A stretch of DNA of 64,000 nucleotides from NCBI GenBank assembly GCA_902761665.1, contig CACWLA010000003.1:62001-126000 (forward strand). The letters run 5' to 3'. Each line of letters starts with the position of its first letter. Positions within the stretch are counted from its first letter, which is position 1. A program made the position numbers and the translations under genes. Below are positions 50,249 through 58,642 of the stretch, piece by piece. Under the pieces are notes generated by a model. The model was not told where the DNA came from, ran no database searches, and saw nothing but the letters and a program-made list of their open reading frames with translations. This DNA comes from an uncultured Lachnospiraceae bacterium. GTDB taxonomy: Bacteria; Bacillota; Clostridia; Lachnospirales; Lachnospiraceae.

Positions 50249-50275
50249 GAGGCGCCTTCGGGCGCCTCTTTTCTG
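50249..50275 (+). terminator. Rho-independent terminator with UUCG loop
   Basis: Stem GAGGCGCC (50249-50256) / GGCGCCTC (50261-50268), TTCG loop, TTTTCT tail. Confidence 0.87.
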
Positions 50276-50292
50276 CCGGCAGGCATACCCCG

Positions 50293-50322
50293 TTGACGCG
50301 GCGCCCCTGCGGATGATAAAAT
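50293..50322 (+). promoter_or_regulatory. Sigma-A promoter of the Lys/Ala-rich gene
   Basis: TTGACG at 50293-50298, 18-base spacer, TAAAAT at 50317-50322. Confidence 0.62.
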
Positions 50323-50362
50323 AAATTGTCAGACACCGGCCCCGTGAAAGAGAGGTATTGCC

Positions 50363-51529
50363 ATGGGACTTCTGGATAAATTACTGAATAAGGCGGCGAA
50401 GGCCGTCGGCGAAGCCGTAAAGAAGAGCACGCAGAGCGTCGTGCAGAAGGCGGAGGAAAAGGTCTCGGGCGCCGTCCGGAAAGCGGAGGACAAGATCGCG
50501 GACGCGGCGCACGATGCGGCGGAAAAGGCCGCGGAAAAGACGGCGGAGAGCCTCGCGAAGCAAAAAGAGAAGGAAGCCGCGGACAAGGCAGGGGAAGCCG
50601 TCACGGAAGGCCCCGCCAGCTTCGAGGAAGCCGTTTCGGCCTGCAGCGCGGCCGGCGCTTCCGCAGACGCGGAAGGCGAAAAGCCCGGCTGGGGTGAAGG
50701 CGGCGTGGATGCTTTCTGGGATAAGCTGGACAGCGAATGGCAGGACGATCAGGCGCGGAACGAAGGGTACGTCTGGACCCTCAGCATCGACGACGTCGCC
50801 GCGGTGGATGCCATGGGCCTTGCGAAGATGAAGTACGGCCTGAAGCTTTCTTGCTCGCATGTCGGCCCGGAACGGGACGGCGTTTACCGCGGGAGCCTCG
50901 CGCTTGCCTACGGCGCGGATCTTTCCGGCCTTGCCGAAATGATCGGCTCGCTCGGCGGCAGGACCTCTGCGAACCGCCTGGCAGGATGGTTCCGAAACGA
51001 TAAGTTCATCATGAAGCTGTCCCCCTACAGCAAAGAAAAGGAGCAGGGCTTCATCGGCTCGCTCGACCTCGTGATGAACGAAGATCACGAAGCGGTGCCG
51101 AAGCCATCGGATCCGTACGCGGATGCGATCGCCGGCCCGATGCTTGCGCAGATGGCTGCCGGCAGCAGGGATTTTGAAAAGGAAAGCGATCCCGAATCGT
51201 ACTGATTCGACTGGGACTACCACATGACGAGCGGCGACATCGGGTACAGCTATTCCATCTCGGGTGTGATGGGCATGGCGGGCGGCAAGGCGACGCTTGC
51301 CGAAGACGGCAGCGGCGTCGAAGCGTCCGGGAAGGCCGTTACTCCCTGGGGCAGCTATTCGGACCGCTACGATAAGGACTACGACGCCCCGTTCCCCTAC
51401 GTGATCCGGGTCTACGGGAACGGCAGGGCGGTCTTTGAACTGCATTCGCCGGAAGGCGGGCCGGTCACGATCAAATTTTACGGACAGATCGACCGCGTTC
51501 CGGTCTCTCAGACGGCGGTCGTCAGATAA
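50363..51529 (+). pseudogene. Lys/Ala-rich amphipathic protein gene interrupted by an in-frame TGA
   Basis: The first 280 codons encode a long amphipathic, Lys/Ala/Glu-rich helix (about residues 1-80, apolipoprotein- or LEA-like repeats), an acidic linker and a globular part containing FWDKLDSEWQDDQ. A TGA at 51203-51205 ends the frame, yet the same frame stays open for 107 more codons to 51529 with sensible protein (FDWDYHMTSGDIGYSYSISG). Restoring TGG would give Tyr-Trp-Phe and a 388-residue product. Either a nonsense mutation split the gene, or the downstream part is made separately from ATG 51224, which lacks a good ribosome binding site. Function unknown. Confidence 0.72.
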
Positions 51530-51540
51530 GGAGGTGCCGC

Positions 51541-52254
51541 ATGAAAAAGATGATCCGTTTGACGGCAGTGCTGCTGGTCCTTGCGCTGCTTGCAGGAACG
51601 GTTTCCGGCTGTACGTTTGGAGAAGAGAAGAAACTGCGGGAGCGAGCACAGGCTCATCTCGGCCGCCTGGCGCATCACGCGGACGTTTCCGATACCTTCA
51701 CGCTCAGCGATGAAAAGGTGAAGTTTTCGGACAGAACCATGTCTGTCCCGTTCAAGGTCACGTCGAAGACCTATGGCGGGGACTTTACCGTCTGGGTCAG
51801 CCGCGGTGAAGAGGATACGGTGACGGATGATTATTACTGCCTCTACCTGCGGCAGGAAGCGAAGGATAAGATCAACGCCCTGATCGAGAAAGCCCTGGGC
51901 GGCCTCATGCTCCGGGCATCGGTCAGTTTCGTAAGGACCGTGAACCCGGCACTGTCCCTTCATGCCGCCGGCAGCGTGGAAGAACTGATGAAACTCGCCG
52001 GTTCCGAGCCGCTCATCATGGAGGTCGATGCCGTATCCGGAGAAGGATACAACCCGGATGATGAGATGGTCGATGCCATGCTGACCGCGCTGCGGGACGC
52101 GGGATACTGGTGCACCTTCTACCCTTACGTGAGCAGTGCGGTCTGGTTCGAGGTCCGTCCGGAAGGCTTCTGGAAGAACCGGCAGACCGGCGCCGACGGC
52201 GGTGCGATGATGGAGCGGATAGAATACGTTCCGACGCTCCCCGCCGGGAACTGA
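51541..52254 (+). CDS. Predicted lipoprotein, unknown function
   Basis: A 237-residue protein with signal peptide and lipobox TVSGC (Cys near 22), starting 11 bases after the preceding interrupted frame with AAGGAGG upstream. No domain recognised; the mature part is alpha/beta and contains acidic EDTVTDDYY and a final aromatic segment YWCTFYPYV. Likely co-expressed with the Lys/Ala-rich gene and acting in the cell envelope. Terminated by a strong bidirectional hairpin. Confidence 0.72.
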   Translation: MKKMIRLTAVLLVLALLAGTVSGCTFGEEKKLRERAQAHLGRLAHHADVSDTFTLSDEKVKFSDRTMSVPFKVTSKTYGGDFTVWVSRGEEDTVTDDYYCLYLRQEAKDKINALIEKALGGLMLRASVSFVRTVNPALSLHAAGSVEELMKLAGSEPLIMEVDAVSGEGYNPDDEMVDAMLTALRDAGYWCTFYPYVSSAVWFEVRPEGFWKNRQTGADGGAMMERIEYVPTLPAGN

Positions 52255-52265
52255 ATCCGGGCACG

Positions 52266-52305
52266 AAAAAGGACGGTCCCTCCTTCGGGAGAGACCGTCC
52301 TTTTT
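52266..52305. terminator. Bidirectional terminator
   Basis: Arms AAAAAGGACGGTC (52266-52278) and GACCGTCCTTTTT (52293-52305) with an inner TCC/GGA pairing and TTCG loop, between convergent genes. Confidence 0.9.
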
Positions 52306-52320
52306 ATTATGCTGACCGGT

Positions 52321-53808
52321 CTACGGATGCCCGGCGAGCCCCGTGATCAGGAGTTTTATCATGTCGCCGAAGTTTGCGGGCAGTGTCTGGCCGCCGATCT
52401 GCAGGGCCTGATAGCCTCCCTCGATCCAGACCCAGAAGATGAGAAAGATGCCGCCGAGCGGCAGGACCGCGTCGATGATCCGGTTCTTATGCGTCCGCGT
52501 ATAGGAAAAGAGCAGCATGAAGGGGATCATCGGGAGCAGTTCAATGCTGCCGCCGAAGCCGCTGTCTGCCAGGGTGTCCATGAGCGGCGCATAGCCGTTC
52601 AGATCCTGCCCGCGGACGGCGAGGATCATGACCGGAATGCCGAAGACAACGAAGATGTCAAGCAGGGCAGTGAGGAAGAATGTTTTGGCCGTGAAGAGGG
52701 AAAAACGCAGCGAATTGTAGTTTGTCTGCATGTGTTCCATGAATTCCTCGTGCGTGCGGCCGTGTCTCCGGAAGAGTCGCTCGCGCCGCTTGATGTAGAA
52801 GGCAAGGAAGATGAAGACCAGGAAGGTCATGGGCGGTTTCGTGGTCAGGAAAGGCCAGACCATGATCGGAAGGCGCAGCCAGCCGTTGGCAGCCATGATT
52901 TTCAGTACGATGCAGCCGATCTCGTATGCGGCAGGAATGACGGCGAGTAAACGCAGGATGATCACGCGCCTGCCCGTAAAGACCCGTTTCGGCCGGCAGT
53001 TGACGAGGCACATGAACAGCGAGCAGAGGAACAGGTCGATAAAGATGTTGAAGGCGAGAAATCCCTGCGGCCGGAAGATGGAGATGAGCATGTCCAGATA
53101 CTGGGGCGCTTCTTCGGGACTCTGGATAAGGAAACCCAGTGAGCCCAGAAGATACCGCTTGATGAAGAAGCAGCAGCCGGCGCCCGTTCCTGCGGCAAAG
53201 AACCCGTAGCGCAGCATCTGCCTGACATACCCTTCGCGGCCGTCCAGGATGACGGCAAAGTTTGCGATCAGCAGGAGGGGCAGGGCGAGGGAGGAGAGCG
53301 GCCCGAGAACGGCGATCGGGGTATCGTAGACCGCGGCATATTCCGGCTCGAGGCGCTGGTCGAGTTTCATCAGAAGAACGACCTGGGCGAGGGCGAGGCA
53401 GATCCAGGCAAGCACGCGGAAGGAGCGGTAGGAGAGCGGCCCGCGGTAGCGGATGTCGTTTTCGGCGCTGCGTGCGAGGATCTTATGCTTTCTGCGGCGC
53501 AGTTTCGCGACTTTTTTTACCTTGGCCTTCTTCGGTGGTTTCGGCGCCGGAGCGGACGGTAAGATACCGGTCTCCGGGGCATCCTTCGGCGGAGCCGGAG
53601 TCTCTTCGCCGGAAGCCTCTTCCGGAGCTTCTGCAGCTTCTTCGGACACTTCTTCGGCAGCCGCCTCCGGCGCCTGCGGAACTTCCGGAACTGCTTCCGC
53701 GGAAGTGCCTTCCGGGCTTTCGGGCGCGCTGCTTCCCGGCGCCCCGGCTTCGGGGCTTTCAGCCGTCAGGGCTTCTATTTTATCGGATGTTTCATCGGGG
53801 AACGTCAT
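52321..53808 (-). CDS. Polytopic membrane protein with acidic Pro/Ala/Glu-rich N-terminus
   Basis: A 495-residue protein of unknown function. Residues 1-90 are low-complexity (Pro, Ala, Glu, Ser), followed by a basic patch KKAKVKKVAKLRRRKHK (about 91-107) and some eight to nine transmembrane helices from about residue 130. No catalytic motif seen; GGSIELLPMIPFMLLFSYTR near the C-terminus gives no family to me. The ATG at 53808 has AGGAGA upstream and lies behind an extended -10 promoter mirrored with that of the divergent C-S lyase gene. Similar acidic-tail polytopic proteins are common in Lachnospiraceae-like genomes without known role. Confidence 0.7.
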   Translation of the reverse strand: MTFPDETSDKIEALTAESPEAGAPGSSAPESPEGTSAEAVPEVPQAPEAAAEEVSEEAAEAPEEASGEETPAPPKDAPETGILPSAPAPKPPKKAKVKKVAKLRRRKHKILARSAENDIRYRGPLSYRSFRVLAWICLALAQVVLLMKLDQRLEPEYAAVYDTPIAVLGPLSSLALPLLLIANFAVILDGREGYVRQMLRYGFFAAGTGAGCCFFIKRYLLGSLGFLIQSPEEAPQYLDMLISIFRPQGFLAFNIFIDLFLCSLFMCLVNCRPKRVFTGRRVIILRLLAVIPAAYEIGCIVLKIMAANGWLRLPIMVWPFLTTKPPMTFLVFIFLAFYIKRRERLFRRHGRTHEEFMEHMQTNYNSLRFSLFTAKTFFLTALLDIFVVFGIPVMILAVRGQDLNGYAPLMDTLADSGFGGSIELLPMIPFMLLFSYTRTHKNRIIDAVLPLGGIFLIFWVWIEGGYQALQIGGQTLPANFGDMIKLLITGLAGHP

Positions 53809-53859
53809 TGGGGGTCTCCTTGCGGACGGACAGGCAAACAGCCTGAAAATCAGTTTCAG

Positions 53860-53911
53860 CATAGCATATCCGGCAGAACTTTGATAGTGTTTTCGCCGCG
53901 GATATGCTATG
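53860..53911. promoter_or_regulatory. Mirror-image divergent promoters
   Basis: CATAGCATATCCG (53860-53872) and CGGATATGCTATG (53899-53911) are perfect inverted copies. Each supplies a TGCTAT-type extended -10 for one direction: leftward to the membrane protein and rightward to the C-S lyase, the latter with TTGATA at 53881-53886. Confidence 0.6.
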
Positions 53912-53959
53912 ATGAAGCTGCCTGAAAGGAAAAACTTTCGGCAGGGAAGGAGAAAGGTT

Positions 53960-55177
53960 TTGAAATACGATTTTGAAACGCTGCTGGACCGCCGCGGGCA
54001 TGATGCGATCGCCGTGGATGCGGTCGGGAACCCGCTCTGGAAGGGCTTCGCCCCGACCGCGCCGAAGGAAGGCTTCGACTGCATCCCGATGTGGGTCGCT
54101 GACATGAATTTCCCCGTGCCGAAGTCGGTGCAGGAAGCCATGATCCGCCGGATCGAGCACCCGGCTTTCGGTTATTTTTCCCCTTCGGACGAGTATTATC
54201 AGGCAATTATCGGTTGGCACGCGCGCCGAAAGGGCGTGAGCGACCTGGACCGCTCCGTGATCGGCTATGAAAACGGCGTGCTCGGCGGCCTGGTCTCGGC
54301 CCTCAAGGTTTTTGCGGCGCCCGGCGACAAGGTCCTTCTGCACAGCCCGACCTACATGGGCTTTACCCACAGCGTGGAGGATGCCGGTTTTAAGATCGTC
54401 CACAGCCCGCTCGTACGGGACGCGGACGGTGTCTGGCGCATGGATTTTGAGGACATGGAACGGAAGATCCGCGAGCATCACATCCACGCGGCAGTCTTCT
54501 GCAATCCCCACAACCCCTGCGGGCGCGTCTGGACGAAAGAAGAGATCACGGAGGCGATGGCTGTCTATGAACGGAATCACGTCGGCGTCATTTCCGACGA
54601 GATCTGGTCGGACCTCCTGATCGGCGGTGCGAAATACACCCCTGCGCAGTCGGTGAGCGACTGGGCGAAGACCCACACTGTCGCGCTTTATGCCCCGTCC
54701 AAAACCTTCAATCTGGCCGGACTCATCGGCAGCTACCACGTCATTTACGACAAAACGCTCCGCGAGCGCGTGGAGAGCATCAGCAGCAAGGTCCTGTACA
54801 ATTCCATGAACGTCCTCTCGCAGTATGCCCTGATCGGCGCCTACAGCGCGGAGGGCGAAAGCTGGCTGGACCAGCTCCTGCCGGTGCTGACGGAGAACGT
54901 GGATCTGGGCGCAGACTGCGTGCGCGACCGCTTTGACGGCGTTTCGGCCTTCCGCTCCGAGGGCACCTACATGATGTTCCTCGACTGCAGCGGGTGGCTC
55001 GCCGCGCACGGCATGACGCCGGGAGAACTCCTGCAGAAGGGCTGGGATCACGGGGTCGGCTGGCAGGACGGCAAACTTTTCCAGGCGCCTGAGTGCATCC
55101 GCCTGAACCTTGCATCACCCACGCACCGTATCCGCGAAGCCTTCGAACGGATGGATAAATACATTTTCAACGCCTGA
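53960..55177 (+). CDS. MalY/PatB-family PLP-dependent C-S beta-lyase
   Basis: Fold-type I PLP enzyme of 405 residues, typically cleaving cystathionine or cysteine conjugates to pyruvate, ammonia and a thiol. It begins LKYDFETLLDRRG as in the family; CIPMWVADMNFPVP, FCNPHNPCGRVW, SDEIWSDLL (cofactor Asp) and the Schiff-base Lys in YAPSKTFNLAGL are all present, as is the C-terminal Arg in CIRLNLASP. TTG at 53960 is the start because AGGAGA is six bases upstream and homology begins there. It is followed after 16 bases by an esterase gene in the same direction. Confidence 0.92.
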   Translation: MKYDFETLLDRRGHDAIAVDAVGNPLWKGFAPTAPKEGFDCIPMWVADMNFPVPKSVQEAMIRRIEHPAFGYFSPSDEYYQAIIGWHARRKGVSDLDRSVIGYENGVLGGLVSALKVFAAPGDKVLLHSPTYMGFTHSVEDAGFKIVHSPLVRDADGVWRMDFEDMERKIREHHIHAAVFCNPHNPCGRVWTKEEITEAMAVYERNHVGVISDEIWSDLLIGGAKYTPAQSVSDWAKTHTVALYAPSKTFNLAGLIGSYHVIYDKTLRERVESISSKVLYNSMNVLSQYALIGAYSAEGESWLDQLLPVLTENVDLGADCVRDRFDGVSAFRSEGTYMMFLDCSGWLAAHGMTPGELLQKGWDHGVGWQDGKLFQAPECIRLNLASPTHRIREAFERMDKYIFNA

Positions 55178-55193
55178 TAAAGGAGAACGCGCC

Positions 55194-55955
55194 ATGATCA
55201 TCGTCAGGAAAATTCAGATCCCGGGACTGGAAACGGCAAAACCGCGGAGGCTCTACATTTATCTTCCGAAGGATTACGAAGCTTCTGACCGCCGCTATCC
55301 CGTTCTTTACATGTTCGACGGCCACAACGTCTTCTACAACAGCCACGCGACCTACGGCAAGAGCTGGGGCATGAAGGAATACCTGCAGAAAACGAAGCTG
55401 CCGCTGATCGTTGTCGGAATCGAGAGCAACCGGGAGGGAAATCGGCTCTCGGAATACTCGCCCTGGGATTTTTCCCGCCGGGAGGTGGGCTTCGTTCCCG
55501 GCCGCGGGCAGGTCACGATGGACTGGATCGTCAAGACCCTCAAGCCGTCGGTCGATAAGGAATTCCGTACGGTCCCTGACCGGGAGCATACCATGATCGC
55601 GGGCAGTTCCATGGGCGGGCTCATTACGGTCTACGCCGCGGTCGCATACAATGACGTCTTCTCGCGCGCGGCAGCCCTTTCGCCCTGCTTCTTCCTGCTT
55701 CCCCGTGAAACGGCAGCGCTCATAAAGGAAACGGCACCGCTTGCTCAGCCCACCCGCATCTACATGGATTACGGCAGCGCAGAGTGGAACGGAAAGTGCA
55801 GCGGGCACTGGGCGGAGATGTTCCGCATGGCGGCGCGCCTTTCCAGAGCCGGCGCGCACACGGCCGCCCGGGTCGTTCCCGGCGCCGTACACAACGAGGC
55901 TGCCTGGGAGAAACGCATCCCGGTCTTCATGGATTATCTTTATCCGAAGGACTGA
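55194..55955 (+). CDS. Alpha/beta hydrolase, putative esterase (Esterase D/YbbA-like)
   Basis: A 253-residue predicted serine esterase. It begins with RRLYIYLPKDYEASDRRYPVLYMFDGHNVF across the first strands (given here as RRLYIYLPKDY and YPVLYMFDGHNVF), the nucleophile elbow is AGSSMGG, and late Asp (MDYGSAEW) and His (GAVHNEAAW) complete the triad. This group includes siderophore and S-formylglutathione esterases and esterase-like acetylxylan enzymes. No signal peptide. AAAGGAG precedes ATG; co-transcription with the C-S lyase is likely. Confidence 0.84.
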   Translation: MIIVRKIQIPGLETAKPRRLYIYLPKDYEASDRRYPVLYMFDGHNVFYNSHATYGKSWGMKEYLQKTKLPLIVVGIESNREGNRLSEYSPWDFSRREVGFVPGRGQVTMDWIVKTLKPSVDKEFRTVPDREHTMIAGSSMGGLITVYAAVAYNDVFSRAAALSPCFFLLPRETAALIKETAPLAQPTRIYMDYGSAEWNGKCSGHWAEMFRMAARLSRAGAHTAARVVPGAVHNEAAWEKRIPVFMDYLYPKD

Positions 55956-56005
55956 GAAGCACGCCGAGATCATGATCATTAATGCGGAAAACGGAGGGCA
56001 TTTGC

Positions 56006-57133
56006 ATGTCTGAACAAAAGAAACGCAGAACGGCAGGGTCCGTGATCGCTTCGGTTTTTCTGTCGATCCTGCTGATCGCACCCCTGACACTGGGGATCTT
56101 CTGGTGGGAACTGCGGGACATTCTTTCGGAGAAGGGGATCGAATACTGCCTCGACAGCATCGAACTGGACGAGATAAGGCTTTCGGATGCCGGCATCGGC
56201 AAAAAAGGAACGCTTCTCGATGAGATGACCGAATCGGTCAACAAGGCATTGGGTTCCGAAGTCGTTGCCCCTTCCGTGCTGAAGGAAAAGATCGAAGCGT
56301 CCACGGTCAGATCTTTTATTGCCCGGGAGATCGGAGAGATCCTTGCGGACTTTAAAAAAGGGACAAGCAGCGCAGCCGTCACGGCGGAGGAACTCGCCGC
56401 GTTCGTGGAAGAAAACTGGCCGCTGTTTGCCGACCTGATCCCTGCCATGCCGGAGGAAAACCTTGAGGCAGCGGTGGATTCCGTCATCGCCGGAGAGGTA
56501 AATGACGAATTTGCGGGGATTTTTCAGGATTTTCTGAAGAAACACGACCCGCCCCAAAAGTATGACGGGATGATCCGGACGTTTCAGGCAACGGGAGCGG
56601 TCGAAGAAAAAGACCGGGCTCTTCTGAAGGAATTCCTGGATAAGGAACTGATCCCCGGCCTGTATAAGGACCAGTTCTCGGAAAAAATGGCGGAAGAACT
56701 GCCGCGGGAACTGAACACGGCCTACCTTCGCAGTCAGATGAAAGCGGACGAAGCGAAGGCTTTTGATACGGCGTTCTCCCTGCTGCCGGGCGCTGTCCTG
56801 CTCGGGATCATTGCCGTCCTGGTCCTGCTGTACTTTGTCGCTGACCGGCACATCCCGGGGGATGCCTTCATTGGGATCGGTGCGCTGCTCCTTACCGTCT
56901 GCGGACCTCTGGCCGCATCGGGTGTTCTTCATCCGCTGCAGAGCTTTTTCCGGCAGCACCTTGCGGGGGTCAACTATTTCGCGTATACCCTTTCCGAAAC
57001 CTTCCTGGAATTCCATCAGACGAGAAATCTGATCGCCGCCGGCGCCGGGCTGGGACTCGTGATCCTGGGCATCGTGCTGAACGGGCTTTCGCGCCGCAGG
57101 ATTCAGCATCCTGAACAGCCAGTACAGGCGTAA
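56006..57133 (+). CDS. Membrane protein of unknown function
   Basis: A 375-residue protein. One helix at about 12-34, a long acidic alpha-helical extracellular or cytoplasmic region (about 40-250), then three hydrophobic helices (about 253-275, 283-303, 335-355) and a basic tail. GGAGGG at 55993-55998 sets the start; an in-frame ATG eight codons earlier has no site. It resembles no family known to me; the long helical loop between TM1 and TM2 recalls clostridial sensor-like membrane proteins, which is weak evidence. Confidence 0.65.
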   Translation: MSEQKKRRTAGSVIASVFLSILLIAPLTLGIFWWELRDILSEKGIEYCLDSIELDEIRLSDAGIGKKGTLLDEMTESVNKALGSEVVAPSVLKEKIEASTVRSFIAREIGEILADFKKGTSSAAVTAEELAAFVEENWPLFADLIPAMPEENLEAAVDSVIAGEVNDEFAGIFQDFLKKHDPPQKYDGMIRTFQATGAVEEKDRALLKEFLDKELIPGLYKDQFSEKMAEELPRELNTAYLRSQMKADEAKAFDTAFSLLPGAVLLGIIAVLVLLYFVADRHIPGDAFIGIGALLLTVCGPLAASGVLHPLQSFFRQHLAGVNYFAYTLSETFLEFHQTRNLIAAGAGLGLVILGIVLNGLSRRRIQHPEQPVQA

Positions 57134-57182
57134 ATGGCTGAAAAAACTTCCCTCCGGGGGTAGTATTTTGTTTTTTATCTGT

Positions 57183-57188
57183 TATAAT
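57183..57188 (+). promoter_or_regulatory. -10 box upstream of the UPF0316 gene
   Basis: Perfect TATAAT 44 bases before the ATG; no convincing -35. Confidence 0.4.
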
Positions 57189-57232
57189 AGGGCGTCGCGC
57201 GGGAAAAACTGCGCAGAAAAGGAAAGATCATC

Positions 57233-57994
57233 ATGAACATGCATATTTTTATCAGCTGCCTCACGATCTTCTGCTGCAGGATCATTGACGTGTCGCTCGG
57301 CACGATCCGCACGATCCTCACGGTCAGGGAACGGACGCTCCTGTCATCCATAATCGGTTTTACGGAAGTTTTCATCTGGTACATCGTCGTCAAGGACGCC
57401 CTGACCGGTGATGCGCCCGTCCTGCTCACGGCGATCTCTTACGCCGGCGGCTACGCGACCGGGACCTTCGTCGGCGGAAAGCTGGCCGGCGCCCTCGTGA
57501 ACAGCCAGGTCACCATGCAGGTCGTGACCTCGCACCGGGATCCCGCGATCCTTGCTTATCTTCGCTCCTTCGGCTACGGCCTCACCGTGCTGAACGTGGA
57601 AGCCGGCCGCGACGGCGTGGAAAAGCACCTGATCCTCTCCACGATCGACCGCAAGCAGGTCCGGATCTTCCGCGAAAACATCGAGCGGATCGACCCGAAG
57701 GCCATGATCATGATCCAGAACACGGTCAGCCGCGTGGGCGGCTACGACCATGCGAAGATCCTGAGCAACGAGGATTACCGCAAGGCTTACGAGATGTATC
57801 TCGAAAGAAGGAAAAAGAGCAGATTCGGCCTGCAGCGCTATCTGGTCGCCGAATACGCGAAACAGTTCAAAATGACCAGGGCGGACACGTTCAAGATCAT
57901 GCTGGCCATGCATGACGACCGTAACGCGGAGGAGAAGAACAAGAGGGCGGCTCAGGTCGCTGCGGAAAGCATGCCGCCGAGAAAAGGAAAATGA
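57233..57994 (+). CDS. UPF0316/DUF5698-DUF2179 membrane protein (YebE-like)
   Basis: A 253-residue protein with three N-terminal transmembrane helices (IDVSLGTIRTILTVR, GFTEVFIWYIVV, GYATGTFVGG are the UPF0316 landmarks) and a cytoplasmic DUF2179 domain (about 95-170). A lysine-rich extra tail of about 80 residues continues past the usual family length (about 170-180), with ADTFKIMLAMHDDRNAEEKN. Family members resemble B. subtilis YebE; role unknown. ATG follows AAGGAAAG; a terminator lies 35 bases after the stop. Confidence 0.82.
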   Translation: MNMHIFISCLTIFCCRIIDVSLGTIRTILTVRERTLLSSIIGFTEVFIWYIVVKDALTGDAPVLLTAISYAGGYATGTFVGGKLAGALVNSQVTMQVVTSHRDPAILAYLRSFGYGLTVLNVEAGRDGVEKHLILSTIDRKQVRIFRENIERIDPKAMIMIQNTVSRVGGYDHAKILSNEDYRKAYEMYLERRKKSRFGLQRYLVAEYAKQFKMTRADTFKIMLAMHDDRNAEEKNKRAAQVAAESMPPRKGK

Positions 57995-58027
57995 ACGGCT
58001 CATCCGCCGCTGTGCGGCAGAACATCG

Positions 58028-58073
58028 CAAAAAGGGGAAATGGCAGGGCATATCTTGCGCATTTCCCTTTTTT
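58028..58073 (+). terminator. Rho-independent terminator after the UPF0316 gene
   Basis: GGGAAATG (58035-58042) pairs with CATTTCCC (58060-58067), with A-tract before and a T-run (58068-58073) after. Confidence 0.7.
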
Positions 58074-58104
58074 GTGGCATATTAAAAGAGGAAGGAGAGC
58101 AGAC

Positions 58105-58338
58105 ATGAAGAAAGAGCACAGGAAGAAAATGATCGCGCCGATCGTCATCGCGGTTTTCTTTGTGGGATACCTCGCGCTGTACATTTATATGCTGTTCTTT
58201 GCTGCAGCGGTGACGAAGCCGGTGCTGTTCCTTCTTGCCGTTCCGCTCGCTGCGCTGGGCGTCGGCATGATCTGGGTACTGATCACCCGCATCCGGGAAA
58301 TCGACAAAGGAGAAGAAGATGATCTTAGCAACTACTGA
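58105..58338 (+). CDS. Small two-helix membrane protein
   Basis: A 77-residue protein with a basic N-terminus (KKEHRKK), two membrane helices at about 11-33 and 38-60 and an acidic cytoplasmic tail (REIDKGEEDDLSNY). ATG at 58105 follows GGAGAG. It overlaps the YbjQ-family gene by 20 bases, so expression is coupled; small membrane partners of YbjQ-type proteins are common in Bacillota. Function unknown. Confidence 0.72.
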   Translation: MKKEHRKKMIAPIVIAVFFVGYLALYIYMLFFAAAVTKPVLFLLAVPLAALGVGMIWVLITRIREIDKGEEDDLSNY

Positions 58339-58630
58339 AACCATTAACGGCAAAAATCTCGAGACCCTCGGCCTTGTCAAGGGCAGCACCATCCAGACGG
58401 TCAACGCGTTCCGCGACATCGGCGCCGGTCTGAAGACCCTGGTCGGCGGCGAACTGACGAAATACAACGAGATGATGAACAACGCGCGTGCTCTCGCGAC
58501 CAAGCGCATGGTCGAAGAAGCCGAAGCGCTCGGTGCCGACGCCATCGTGTGCGTCCGCTATGCTTCTGCTTCCGTGACGCAGGGTGCGGCTGAGGTCATG
58601 GCCTACGGCACCGCGGTACAGTTCAGGTAA
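58319..58630 (+). CDS. YbjQ/UPF0145-family protein
   Basis: A 103-residue protein matching the putative heavy-metal-binding YbjQ family: MILATTETINGKNLETLGLV start, VNAFRDIGAGLKTLVGGE centre, EAEALGADAIVCVRYASASV and a conserved C-terminal AYGTAV. The fold is a homopentameric beta/alpha barrel-like assembly by structures of relatives; metal binding has not been established. Overlaps the small membrane protein gene by 20 bases with the site AAAGGAG inside it. Confidence 0.9.
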   Translation: MILATTETINGKNLETLGLVKGSTIQTVNAFRDIGAGLKTLVGGELTKYNEMMNNARALATKRMVEEAEALGADAIVCVRYASASVTQGAAEVMAYGTAVQFR

Positions 58631-58642
58631 GAAGAATCATTA

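Noticed and set aside
51203..51205. TGA as a selenocysteine codon
   Set aside because: No SECIS-like stem was evident directly downstream, no sec genes are in the window, and a Trp fits the local sequence (Tyr-Trp-Phe).
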